A stretch of 64,000 nucleotides of DNA. Source: Gordionus sp. m RMFG-2023 (Eukaryota; Nematomorpha; Gordioida; Chordodea; Parachordodidae). Location: assembly GCF_954871325.1 (NCBI RefSeq), contig NC_088775.1:1039473-1103472 (forward strand), in the 5' to 3' direction. Positions within the stretch are counted from its first letter, which is position 1. Each line of letters opens with the position of its first letter. Positions 29,653 through 43,100 of this stretch are shown in pieces. The position numbers were made by a program, and so were the translations under genes. A model generated the notes under the pieces. The model ran no database searches, was not told the origin of the DNA, and saw nothing but the letters and a program-made list of their open reading frames with translations.

Positions 29653-30152
29653 GATTAGATTTATCAACAATTTTACTTTGTTAATGTTATTATTTTTAAT
29701 CTTAAACTATTAGAATTTATTATTATATATATTATTTGTATTTCAAACAAAGTATGGCCATTGGTTAAATATTTTAGTGATATATCATTTTCGTTTATAT
29801 GATTCGAATTTGCACAAAAGTATTGTTTGAGCCTATCTTTTAAAATTTTAAGATTATGATAAAAATATCTGTATTGAAAAAGAAAAATTATTTCTTTACA
29901 TCCACAAATAAAAAAATATCTTAGCAAATCACATTTTCTGTAAATGGTGTTCAGTGAAAATATTTTTTAAACTAAATTTTTATTATATTTTGTATTTATT
30001 TTTTAAATTAAAAAATATCTTCAATTACATTTTCTTATATTTTGCTTTTTTATAAGTTATGAAAAATAAAAAAAAAGTAATTATGTCGAAACAATTACAT
30101 GATTACATTTAAATATATTTAAAAAAAAGAATAAAATGAACATAATAGAAAC

Positions 30153-30332
30153 TAGTGTCGTTAAACTACCTAACGTTAGACAACTATAAAAACACCGTAG
30201 CCTTGTTTTTATCCAAAAATATTCGAATCAATATTCAAGTTGAGACTCACATTAGAATCTTAATTCGATTTTTTGGGGCTAAAAGCTTGACTACAATAGA
30301 GATGGTCAACGCTAAGTAATTTAACAACACTA
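30153..30332 (+). mobile_element. MITE family D, hAT-like, 180 bp, intact
   Basis: The ends are TAGTGTCGTTAAACTACCTAA and AAGTAATTTAACAACACTA, with a perfect 8-bp duplication ATAGAAAC (30145-30152, 30333-30340). This is the reference copy for the family. Confidence 0.92.
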
Positions 30333-31056
30333 ATAGAAACAATTACATTGAAAAAAAAATGAACATATTTTAAGAAAATAATTTGAAAAGTAACGGATAA
30401 TTTTTGTTCGATACATTGGGAAAAGCACGCAAAAATTAGATTCCTATTCAGGCTGGGCAAATGGGCAACTGCCACTTAATTCCAATCTTTCCAATTAGAA
30501 ATAGGAAATTGTTAAAAATTCCTCCACAAAGCGAACTTTTTCTCCCTCTATTGTATAAAAATTTATTAGTACTTTTTAGCAATTTGGATTAGATTTCTAT
30601 TTGGAATTTTTTTATTCTAGATTTTTACTACTTTAGAATTAAATTTATTTTCTATCCTTCTTTGTATTTATTTGTTGCATATTTTTGGTCCCCAACATTA
30701 GTTTATAATTATGTCCCTACTTTATCTAAATGGTATTACACTTATTTTCTTCCCTAAAGGAGTAATTAGTTACTTTAATAATACTCCCGAACTTTTCATA
30801 CCAACTCAAGATAATACTTTTAAATTTAATTTCCCCGAGTAATACAGGGAATTTGGTATTAAAACACAAATAAACATCAAATAATTTCCTTATTCTTTGA
30901 ATAGTATATTTAATAATATAATTTAATATCTTAACAGAAAAATACATCTCTGAAAAAAAAATGATTATTTAATGTTGGAAAAATTTTCCATATGAATTTT
31001 CTTTTAATATGTATGAGCTCATATTATGGTATGTATTAGTAAATTGCCCCTTTTTT

Positions 31057-31348
31057 CGGAAGGAAGGAAGGAAAGAAGGAAGGAAGGAAGGAAGGAAGGA
31101 AGGAAGGAAGGAAGGAAGGAAGGAAGGAAGGAAGGAAGGAAGGAAGGAAGGAAGGAAGGAAGGAAGGAAGGAAGGAAGGAAGGAAGGAAGGAAGGAAGGA
31201 AGGAAGGAAGGAAGGAAGGAAGGAAGGAAGGAAGGAAGAGAGAGAGAGAGAGAGAGGAGAGGGAAGGAAGGAAGGAAGGAAGGAAGGAAGGAAGGAAGGA
31301 AGGAAGGAAGGAAGGAAGGAAGGAAGGAAGGAAGATAGGAAGGAAGGT
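31057..31348 (+). repeat. (GGAA)n microsatellite with a central (GA)n block
   Basis: About 290 bp, with AGAGAGAGAGAG between two GGAA arms near 31237-31262. Frames over it are artefacts. Confidence 0.95.
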
Positions 31349-31633
31349 CTTGAGTCTGGTCTTGGCACCGATTATATATAATCATTGCTAAGTACGGCAG
31401 AAATACTATTGGATATAAATAAAAAAAGGTAAAATTAATTAAAATTATAATTAATTTATTTATCTTTTTTTAAACAAAGGAATATTATTAATAATACAAT
31501 GTACACAATAAATGAGAAATAGAAGTCAGAATTAAATAAAGAGAATAACGGAAGAAAAACAAAACATTACTAGCATAAATAAAGATTGCAAGAAAAAAAT
31601 TAAAAAAATATATAGATTAAACATTTCGTATAA

Positions 31634-31826
31634 TGTTATTAAACCTGTTCGATTTTTTGGGGATTTTAAGATATAATTTTAAATTAGAAATTTAGCAAAA
31701 TAGATGTTCAAAGATTTCTGCTATCTATGAGTAAAATCACCAGACTTGCGTAGTATTTTTTAGCCGAAATCTTGGGTCAAGCGTTTTTTTTTAAAAAATG
31801 GAGCTATTTAGCTATTACAAACACTG
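31634..31826 (+). mobile_element. MITE family A, degraded copy
   Basis: TGTTATTAAACCTGTTCGATT, ATTTAGCAAAATAGATGTTC and TATGAGTAAAATCACCAGAC follow the family order. The termini are weak. Confidence 0.5.
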
Positions 31827-31859
31827 AACTACAAATCCTACAAGAACTATTTATGTGTA

Positions 31860-33350
31860 AAATAAGTGTGACAAGGTTTTAAAAACTATGTAAGTTTATT
31901 TTTGAAGAAAGAAAGAAGGTAGACCGTCCTCGGAACACTAAAATAAAGAAATATTAAAATGTTCGTTTATTTACTTTTTCAATCTACTATTTATTTACTT
32001 TTATACAAACTAAAATTAGAATATAATATTAAAAAGGTTAACATATAAAATAAAAGTATAACTAAAATAAAAATATAATTTGAATAAGTTATTAATTAAA
32101 TGAATGCGCGATTCGAATAAACAGAATTAAATGAATGTGCGTTACATTATAAACATATACTATTTATTAACCAAAATATATAATATATTAATTTCTATAA
32201 TATAACAATTTTTTTGTGAGTCTAAAATTTAAAAGTGTTTTGGATTTATACATATATAATTTATATGATTAAGTTTACGAAGGTTAAAATAAATTATAAA
32301 AATAAATTTAACGAAATAATAAGAATAAGACTAAGCAAGGTAATAAGGTAATAAAATATAAAATAAATTTCTTACAAACAAAAAAAAGAATACAAAATAA
32401 ATTTGAATTTTTATTTTAATAAGAATATTCAACATTTATGGTATATATGTGATATGAATCTAGAAAGATTTAAAGGAATTTTGATTTCATTTCTTATTTT
32501 TTTTAATATTTTATAAATCATCTTACATTTACCTAATGGGGTAGATTATAAATAATGATTTTAGTCAAAGAATATTATCGAATCCACAAGATTTTTCATA
32601 TAGATGTCAAGAAGGTTTTGCTACTCTTTGACCAATGCAGTTTGCTTCCATATTGTTTTTAAATGGGTAACGGGTAGGCATTCGAGGGGGTTAGATTAAG
32701 ACGTAAATTTATTGGGAGGTTTTTTATAATTATTATTAGATGAAATTGGGGAAAAATAGTTCTAAATATATTTATACTTTTATTACAGACCTATTATAAT
32801 ATACATTATATTGCAAACATCTAAATTAATATATTGCCAATAAAAATGTCCATGGATAGATTTCTGCTATATTTTTTTGTAACTTAAAAGGGTTAGCGAT
32901 TCTATCAGAAACCAAATAGTACTTAATGTTGCATCTAACAATAAACAAGGAGAATATATTCATTCTAAATAAAAGATAATTTCACTCTGACAATTTTTTG
33001 ATAGATTGTAGTATTGATAATTTAAGTTATTCTTTCAAAAATTATATATGGGGATTACTATTACAAATTTAAACTTGCAATTAATGACGTGGGAATATCG
33101 CCTCCTATAAGGCGGCTGAAATTTTTTTTGGTAAAGGGTAAGTATAGGTTTTAAGGAGGGGTTGATTCCAGTGATGTTTTGTCATATGTTAGTTAATGTG
33201 AAAACCAGTAGAAAAAACATTAATAAGAAACAATACAAAAATTCAAACACATATCAATAACATAAGTTTTTATATCGAATGACTCTACGAAAATGCAATA
33301 ATATAAAGTTTTTTGAAGGAGGTGGGGCATTTTTATATATTTATATGTTA
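31860..33350. other. AT-rich intergenic DNA, no gene seen
   Basis: Strongly AT-rich with no frame above noise. A weak family A echo (CACAAGATTTTTCATATAGA TGTC) lies near 32590. Confidence 0.5.
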
Positions 33351-33355
33351 GTTAT

Positions 33356-33493
33356 TATAAAAAAACGACTTGATATATATATCGTTTATTTAATTTTAAA
33401 ATAATTACATCATATTTATTTATTTTTAATTCGAATGTTCCATTCTTTTTTTTATAAAATATCTATAAATAATATTTTATATAATTTATTACA
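33356..33493 (-). repeat. 3' LTR of the Ty3/gypsy-like element
   Basis: Matches 35073-35231 over TATATATATCGTTTATTTA through TATAATTTATTACA, with a short gap near its inner-left side. Confidence 0.85.
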
Positions 33494-35072
33494 TTTCCTT
33501 CAAACTTTTTAAGGTTAGATTTCCTCAATAAACCTCTTTGTAGGTTTACGGTTTCTTGATGAGCAACGTAATGTGGTGTTTGTATCTGCTTCATTCACTG
33601 GCACAACCATTTCCGTAACTTCCGAAGAACTTTCATGAGTTGGAATAATTTAACGATTTCTTAACTGATCTGCATGCTTTCGCAATGTTTTTTCGGGAGT
33701 TTCAAGAGTATAAGAATAGAGTCCTGTTCTTTCTTTGATCACTCCCTCTCTCCAACTATTGGTATACTCATTGTTTAACCACACAGGTTGTGAAATTTCA
33801 AATCCTCTTTCTTTCGAATGTAAATTATGATAATGGCTTTGTCTATCATTTGCCTTTTCTATTTCGTTCAGCATTTGGTCTGATCCAATCCAAGCTTGTT
33901 TTCAATTGCCTACCAATCATAATCTTGGCAGAAGATCTCCCTGTGGAGCTATGCTCTCTTAATCGGTAGGTTGTTAATACCTGTGTCATTGCTTCTTCGG
34001 GATCACTAATTAAATCTCTCGTTGCATAATACCTTTCAAAGTTCGTACTGTACGTTCAGCTAATCCATTAGTTTTTGGATGATAGGGTGCCGAACATATA
34101 TGACATATGTTATTTAAATCACATTACCTAGAGAATTCTACAGATAGGAATTGTGGTCCATTGTCTGGCACAATGTACTTGGGTATTCCAAACCTAACAA
34201 ATCATCTTTTTAATCGTTTTATCATAGCATCAGCAGAGGTATTCTGCATTAGATCAACTTCTAACCATTTGGAATAGGAATCGACACCAATTAGCCAATG
34301 TCGCGAATCTACTGGTCCAGCAAAATCAATATGGATTCGCTCCCAAGATTCCGTACCAACAGTCCAAGAATATAGAGGTACTTCTTGAATACTAGGTCTA
34401 TTTTTCTGGCATCCAAAGCATATTTTGATAAAATTTTCTATATCAACATCACATCTGGACCACCAACAATACAATCTAAAAATAGATTTCAGTACATTTT
34501 CCACAGGATGTCCTCGGTGAATCATTCCTAACACTGCATTTCTTAATTTATAAGGAATAACCATTCCATTCTATAATCACGATCGAGAGAAAGCTCTTCC
34601 CGTCGATTATAAAAATTAACTATTTCTTTCTCTTTTCGCCAACTTTGCTGAATGTGTATTGCTACTTTTTTAATATTAAATCTTGCTTCGACTCCTTTCG
34701 TAAAATATTTTCAGATAATTGCATATCATCCAAATTAATTCAAATATCCAAAGCATGTTTAGAATCTTGATTCTCTTCCGTGTCTAATAACGGAAGCCTT
34801 GATAATGCGTCAGCGATTACATTTTTAAAATCATATGAAGCCATCTTCCAGACCCAACTTGTCAAACGATTATTAGAAATTTTAGATAAATCACGTTTCT
34901 CCCCAAATAATCGCCCTAATGGTTTATGATCAGTTGGAAGTAAAAATTTTCTACCATAAATAAATGAATAAAATTTTTCAATATCAAATAAAATTGCTCG
35001 AACTTCTTTATCAATCGGAGGTGTTTCTCTGATTCTAATAAAGTACGTGACGCGAGCGAAATCGTCGCCATT

Positions 35073-35231
35073 TATAATAAAACGACTACGACTACTTATT
35101 AGCTATTTTAATATATATATCGTTTATTTAATTTTAAAATAATCACATCATATTTATTAATTTTTAATTCGAATGTTCTATTCTTTTTTTTATAAAATAT
35201 CTATAAATAATATTTTATATAATTTATTACA
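35073..35231 (-). repeat. 5' LTR of the Ty3/gypsy-like element
   Basis: Direct repeat of the LTR at 33356-33493. The longer form keeps ACGACTACTTATTAGC. Confidence 0.85.
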
Positions 35232-35236
35232 GTTAT

Positions 35237-37021
35237 CTTCTAAATCTGTAAAACAATCCTTTCATGAAAAATATTTAAGTCATAAATTACCCTCTATAAA
35301 ATATAAAATTAAATGTTACATATATTGTAATGTAACCAAAATGATAATTTATATGAATTATTACACTTTTTATGATATATATTTTTTGTATTCTATTCCA
35401 CAATAAATGTTTATAAAACAATAAAATTATCTATATAAATACAACTGTTTTAATAAGCGGTAATAGAATTTTTATTATCACAAGATATATATCGTACATT
35501 ATTCTATATCCAAATATTACATTTTGTTTCTTTTCTCTTTATCGTTGTTATACCCACTATATATATAATGTCGTTAATATCATCATTAAAATAAAATAAA
35601 TCTTCGGGACACATAAAAAGCAATCGAATGATAATAAAGTATCCCTAAGACATAAAATAAAGTATTAAATAATTTAAAATAAGAAAAGTTAATTGATAAT
35701 ACTAAAATGTAAAATAAAAGAAATAACAAAAATCAATCGACAAAAAAAAGTTACTTTACGGTAAAAAATTAATTTTAAACGTGATATATTAACAAAAACA
35801 AAATAGTCAAATACAAATAACATAATTAAACGGACTCTTCTATAGTCTAGAACTGCATTTATTTCTTGGATAAGGTTAAATAATTAGCCCATCCTAACGA
35901 GTCTAAATCTTAAATAGTCTAATTTCCAAAATTAAATTACAAAGTAACCAAAACTTTGATAGTCTTTGTATGTAAGTTTATTGATGTTAACAATTTTCCC
36001 ATTGTTTAATCCAACATTTTTCATTTGGTGAAGGAACTAATTGGAGCTATTGAGTGATCCTGCATTATTTAGTAAATTAGAAATCATATTTATAATTGAA
36101 TGATTTTACTTATATATTTTTATTATAATAAAAATATTTATGTATGTTTATAATGTAATATATTGTGAATCACTATATTTGTTAATTATATAGGAGGTTT
36201 GTTATAAATTATATATGGAGCTAGTTCATGTGTGCACCGACAAATGACGAAGGTAGGCAGAATTATAGTATTAACCATACTATTTCCAATTTTCTCTAAA
36301 TTTGTGAGTTAACATTATTTAACACAAATTAGTTAATAATTTACTGATTCATTCTGGAAGCACACATTTGACAACATTTAAATTCGGTTAGAAAATTTCA
36401 GCTAATTTCAATAAACTTCGCGGAGTATAAATAAGGAAAAATAAACTGATGTCTGATAACTTCTCAATAGCTTGGAATATTTAAATATCTAATCATCTCC
36501 AAATAAATATCTCAAAATATAGATATAAAATAACTAATATTAAAAAGTCAAATAATATTAATTCTTTTTTTTAAACCTTATTATTCGATATTACAAATAT
36601 TATAATTAATAATTATCAGTACTTCTAATATATCGGTTTTTTTAAATAATTTGTATCAAGTCGTAAGATTATTATACAAAAAGTACAAACTTATTTTATA
36701 TAATAGGTTATATTTTTCACATTAAAATATAAATCACCATTTGTTAACATATGGTCAATTTTGCATATGATAAATAAATAAAAAGTTATTGTTCACATTC
36801 ACCACCATGAAAATTTTCACGGCTCACCTATTTTAAGTAAATAAATATTTTTTTTATATAATAATATGTGTTTGTGATAAAGTTCAATTCAATTATTATA
36901 AATAATAAATTTATATGTGTTTTTAATTAACGTTATTTTAGCTTTACTAGTAATTATTATTGGACTATTACTGAAACAATAATTTTTACCGATAAATCAT
37001 CGTCAAGAGAAATTTATTACG
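35237..37021. other. AT-rich region upstream of beta-catenin
   Basis: This must contain the promoter and 5' UTR. A TATAAATA word lies at 36428-36435, and an acceptor-like TTATTTTAG at 36932-36940 could end a 5' UTR intron. Neither can be confirmed from sequence. Confidence 0.35.
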
Positions 37022-37174
37022 ATGAGTTATCAAAATCAGTCGCAGATTATTGCCCCAACATATATGGATATTCAAGACGGGTTACCTATGCAAAATTCTA
37101 AGGAACAAACTTTACTATGGCAACAAAATCATTATATGGGAGATTCTGGAATACAGTCGGAGATGAATACACGA
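37022..37174 (+). CDS. Beta-catenin exon 1: start and phosphodegron
   Basis: It encodes residues 1-51, with a probable ubiquitin-acceptor lysine K27 ([13 protein letters not shown], placed like human K19) and DSGIQS. The GTAAGT donor is in phase 0. Confidence 0.93.
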
Positions 37175-40100
37175 GTAAGTTCTTAAGACTCAATATACAT
37201 AATATAATTATAAATTTTTGATAAATTTATAATTATGTTACTTAATTAGGCTCCATCAATGTCAGGGCATCTGGCAAGTATGGATGAGATGAATACCACG
37301 CTCCAACCTCATAATCCATCAAACAACTATAACAATGTCAATTTGCAAAATTACGAATGGGGGCAAGGTTTAGATTATAACTTAATCTTACATTATAAAA
37401 TAAATATAACCATTATATCACTTTGAAATTTAGACATAAGTCAAGTACTTAATCAGACTAGAGGACAAAGAATCAGAGCAGCTATGTTTCCTGAAACCAT
37501 GGATGAGGGAATGGAAATACCCTCCACCCATTTTGAAGGGGAAGATATGACTGCTGTTCAAAGATTGGCAGAGCCTTCTCAAATTCTCAAGCATGCTGTT
37601 GGAAATTTGATCAATTATCAGGTTCCCTTTTTTTTAATCAAAATATTATTTTCACATGGTTGCCACCATATCATTTTTGATGTTGAATTAGTTTTTAATT
37701 TACTATATAATAGAATCATAGCTTAGAGAAAAGGGAAAGGCTTAGGTTAAGATGATATCTAACAAATATTGGTTCTCCCCTCACTATACAATATTTTTAA
37801 TATTCTTTTGTAAAACTAATTTTGTCTCTTAATTTAAACTTATTTTGTACGAACATTACAATAGGATGACGCAGAACTAAGTTCCAGAGCCTTACCAGAG
37901 TTGGTAAAGCTGCTAACCAATGCTTCCAATGATCCTAACTCAACAAACATAGATAAGATTTTGGTGGGCAAGGCTGCCGCATTGGTTCACAGACTCTCCA
38001 AGAAGGAAGCTGCAAGAAGGGCTATTCTCCTCAACAAAAGTGCTGATGAATTGGTATTAATAGCAATTTGTTGTTTTTTTAAATAAGAATATTTACTCAT
38101 ATATGTTAGTACATGTGTATATATATCAGTTTGACAACATTATTTAAATTAAAAAATGACATGAAACATTTTGATGTTATATGTCAATAACTCAAATTAA
38201 CAATCAATATATAAAACTCAACATTGAATATCTATGAATTTTTACAATAATACCACAAAAACAGGTATCAGCATTGCTTAACGCATTGAGCAGCACCTCC
38301 TATTTTAACGTTGGGAACAAAGATGGGACAAATGCTGAAGGGATGGGGGAGGAAGAGGAGGAAAACACCAACGAGATCATGAAAAGCTTGGTGGGTGCCC
38401 TTTACAATATATCCCATCACAAACAAGGTCTTGCAGCTATATTCAAAAGTGGAGGGATACCAGCCTTGGTGAAGTTACTCAGGTAATCTTTAATATTTTA
38501 TGAATGAATGGGGATTTTATTTATTTCATATTCCCCCATAAATCTTTAGTTTTAAATATGGGATGTGAATTAATCATAATACAATTAAAAAATATCGGTT
38601 ATAACCCGAGTTTATTATTTAAGAAATTCGACAATAAAATGCTTTGCCATTTTTTTTTGTAAACTTGTACTTTATTCTTTTACTTTAAACTTTTTGTTTG
38701 TTTGTTTAGTGGATGTTTTAATTGTTGGAAGATTTTAATTATCACACATAAGGTGTTAAAGTCACTCATATTTTTTTGAAGGAAAATATTACATATCTTG
38801 TCATTTTTTAGCTCGCGGATAGAATCAGTCCTGTTTTATGCCATAACAACGATCCATAACCTGCTTCTCCATCAAGATGGCAGCAAGGCTGCTGTTCGGA
38901 CTTGTGGCGGAATTCAGAAAATGGTGGAATTGCTGAGGAAAGACAACGTTAAGTTTCTCGCCATAACCACTGACTGCTTGCAGATTCTCGCTTATGGCAA
39001 CCAAGAAAGCAAGGTTTTTTATATTATTTATATTTATATTTTTTTTAATTATCAAGATATATTTGGAACAGAATTAGTTTAGTTTTAAGTGTTAAAAATG
39101 ATATATTAAATGTAAATTTCAAGAAAATAATCTTTAAACTTTCGAAATGCTTGTATCATCTCTTCCTGACCTATTTCATAAACTCGCTTCAAAATTTTCG
39201 ATGATCATTTCTTTAAATAAAATTTAGTTGACCACCCGAGGCCTTGATATTATTTGTGGGGTCTAATACAGACCCTAGAATATCAGCAGTTAAAAATTTG
39301 GATATTTGGCACCGACAAATACCTAGAACGTAAACTGCTGGGGTTTCCGCCAATGACTTAAATCAAATTATATATATATTAAGATTAAAATAGATAGGTT
39401 TCTAAATCTATAAGAAACATAAGTAGGTACAGCTAGGGCTGACTTACCATTACCGAATAGTATCTATCGGGTATTTATTTCAAACAATTTGTATCTTGTT
39501 TTAATTATTGTCCATACAACACCAACGAGAAGAATTGAAAATTATTTTATTTTTTATCATAACTACTGTGATTGTGATTTTAAAAATATATGCATCATTA
39601 TTATTTTTTTAAAAAATAAGGGGAGTGTGAGGTGGGTCATTTTTAAACGGCTCTGAGTCCATTTTTAAAAACGGCTAACTACTCAGCATTATAGCCAGGA
39701 AAATATTGCCTGAGATTTCGCCAATAAATGTTTTCAATCCTATGTGCCATCTTTGAGCAACGTATTTAGGCTTGAATACTTTTTTTTCTGGATAAAATAT
39801 TAGTTAGCCGCTTCTAAGAATCGGATCACGTTGATACCTCTAACAGCACTAGTTCAGAAATATTTTTGATTTAGCCCTCAAGTTTTTTGATTCTTCTTTA
39901 TACCTATCTTTGACTTCGATCGTGATATCCTAAATAAACGCGTTTTCCGTTAGAAACGCCAAAAATATTCCTATCACAGATGCTGAACTTATAACGATAA
40001 ATGTAGAATAAGAGGAGATCGATAGTTATTTGCGCCAATATATTTCGCGGTTTTATTTTTTTTTTAAAAAATCAAAATATTTTATAATAAAACAGCTGAT

Positions 40101-43100
40101 GATTCTATCCAATGGCGGGCCTCTGGAACTTATCCGCATAATGAGAACGTACAATTACGAAAAGGTGTTGTGGACGACGTCGCGTGTTCTGAAGGTCTTG
40201 TCCGTTTGCCCCAACAACAAGCCCGCCATCTTGCAAGCCGGTTCGATATTTTGTCGTATTTTGTTCTCGTCTCTTTATTTTATCTAACCAATTAAAAAAT
40301 AATAGATTTTTTTTATAGCTTTTTCTCTTACAAAGTATATATGCTCGTAGTAAATAAAAATTGATTGGTTATCAGACAAAGTTCGAACTAACGCCATATT
40401 TTTTTTTGACAAAAATTGTTCAATCAAATTTATTTATCCCTGATTCCTTGAGCCCAGTTATGGTTTACCGCTTTTTAAAGCTGCGTTTCAAAATCGCTTT
40501 CTTTTTAATGGTAAAAGATAGGCAACGGACCTTTTAATTTTGAGCCTTTTGTAAGCGTTTTATAAACGTGGCGTTGAAAAGGGCCGTTCAGGGCGTTCCT
40601 TTTACCGCGCTTTCCAAATAGAGCGTTTTTAACGCCAAACCGTTTTCGAAAAAATTTTTTTTTTAAAATAAAATTCTCGACTTGTTGTGTTTAATTTTAG
40701 AATCAGATGATATATGTGTGTATTAGTTTATTAAATAGGTGATTGTGAGGTAGAATTTCTGTTGAAGTATTTATTTAGATAAATATGTGAGTTTAGAATT
40801 GGTTTTTGGGATTATTAGATGAGTAGGTGAGTTGGGATTGCTATTTTTGTTGTTGGGTAAATAGGCGGGGTTCGCTTTTAATAAAGTATAAGAGAAATCG
40901 CCTTTTTTTGGGGGAAGCATCATTATAGGTGTATGGAGTATATAAGGGCCGGGACATGTATACAGGATATATCAATAAACCTATAATTACGAATAAGAAT
41001 GAATCAATGGATTTTCCGAGACTTTGAAGTGCAGGTGGCGATCCCATTAAGCCGAACGACGGATTGTTGGGCCCAGACGGGAAGCTTTGATCAGATGGTA
41101 ACACCGACCAGAGTAGAACGCTGGCGCTGTTATCATTGCAGGAGGAGGGGGCGTATAGTAAATCAATGTCCATTCAGGGAAAGACCAATGTATGAGCATC
41201 AGGAAGAGGAGAGGCATGCTGACATCGGAACAGAGACGGAAGACGCCGAAGTGACGTAGGGAATGGTAGCATGGCCGAGGGAAGAGCCGAGAAGAGGAAA
41301 TTGGGATCGAGAGACACCGGAAGTGGGGGATAATGAGGAGTACGCTGGAGAGAACACAGAGATAACTAACGGGAATGACGATGGAGAAACTGTGAACTCT
41401 GGAGAATTGGAGGCTCTGATGCGTATTTGACGCCAGAGTTTCTGGACTGGCGTGCATTGATTTACTATATGCCCCCTCTTCCTGCAATGATAACAGCACC
41501 GGTGTTCTACTCTGGTCGGTGTGATCAAAACTGCCCATTCGTGCCCAACAGTCCTCAATCTTCTTGGTTGTATTGACACTTGCACTTCAAAGCCTCGGAA
41601 AATCCAGCACCGTATCATTCTTATTAATAATTTAAGGTTTGCTATCCTGTATATATGCCTCGGCCCTTATATACCCCATTCCCCTATAATGATGCTCAAA
41701 AAAAACGATTTCTCTTATACTTTATTAAAAGAGAACCCCTCCAATTTACCCAACCAAATAAAAAATCCCAACTCTCCTACCTATCCCATTATTAGGGGTG
41801 TGCCGATCCACATATTTTTCACCAACTCCGATATTGGTTCAAAACCGATCCGATATTTATCTTCGAACCCAATGTAATTAAGAAATCAATATTTTTTATG
41901 CAAAAGAATTGTGCATTTAATTTAATTTTTTTATATTTTCAAATATAATTTAATATATAAAATAAATATAAAAATATATCATTTTACGTTGGTTATATAA
42001 AATTGTAATATTTAACATATAAAATTATAATGTATTAGATTTTTTTTTTAGATTTTCAGGCAAAGGGACCAGAATATTTCCAAATATTAGTTTTATTAAG
42101 AATGGCTGATATTGTTGGCCAACTTTCAGGGCTCAAATAATTTGATTTGTTTTTTTCTCTAATATTTCTCGTTCTTTTTGTTTTCGAATTCCGTTTGATG
42201 GAATGGCTTTAAATGTTTCCGAATATTTGTTGTATTAAAATGAAATTTTCATTTTTCCTCCCCGCTAAATTAGAATTCCCGCAGATTAACGCATTTTGCA
42301 AAAATTCTCTTTTATCTTTATCAAAATATTGCCATAATTCAGAAAAAAAAACCATATTTAAAATAAATCTTTTTATTTTAAAAAGTATTAAATAATAAAA
42401 AATTGGTGTTATTTTTATATAAAAAAAAACTTTTAAAATATATTTAAAAAAAAATAAATAACATTTGCATTTATTTAGAAAATATTATTAATGTAAAATA
42501 GAAACGCACTGAAACTCGGAAAAATTTATTTTATTTTTTTTATAAATATTTTATTTTTATTTAAAAAATAATAAATATGATGTAATTAATAATTCAAAGT
42601 TTCATTACTCAGAAGTTTTAAGAACTGCATTTTTTAGTAAAATGATCGGATCGGGTTTTTACGGGTATCGGTACCGATCCGATCCGATATTTAATATCGG
42701 CACAGCCCTACCCATAATATACTGAAACTAGTTCTTAACTCACTTACTTATCTAACAACTAAATTATGATACACACAAAAAAGACATGAACTCGCGTAAT
42801 TATCTGATTTATAAAATAAACACAACATTTTTACCCTTTTTCTTGGTTTTTTTTTTAGAATTTATTGGAACAAACTTTACTCGGATTCTTTAAAACGAAA
42901 AAAAAAAATTTTCTTTTAATTCTAACTTTTCTTCCCTTCCCTTTTATACTATTCTTTCCCCTAAACTCTAGTCATCTTTGTTTGATTCAAATCTAATTTT
43001 AACTTAATTTTCTTCTTTTTTCCCGCCAATTTTTAACTCTTTCTCTCCTAAACCCCAATTTTCGATGCCCACTCAATTTAAACAAGTTTGCGCGCGTTTT

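Larger units (their letters stand above)
33356..35231 (-). mobile_element. Ty3/gypsy-like LTR retrotransposon, broken, minus strand
   Basis: A fossil element of 1.88 kb. Two direct LTRs (33356-33493 and 35073-35231, TG-start on the minus strand) are flanked by a 5-bp duplication GTTAT (33351-33355, 35232-35236). A primer-binding-like TGGCGACGATTTCGC follows the 5' LTR. Recognisable parts are an RNase H end (about 34780-35060), an integrase with H2C2 zinc finger and WERIHIDFAGP core (about 34200-34570), and an integrase C-terminal part ending LRKHADQLRNR (about 33650-33880). Gag and reverse transcriptase are not recognised and there are several breaks, so it is not functional. The LTRs differ by a few bases and one gap, so the insertion is fairly young. 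Confidence 0.85.
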
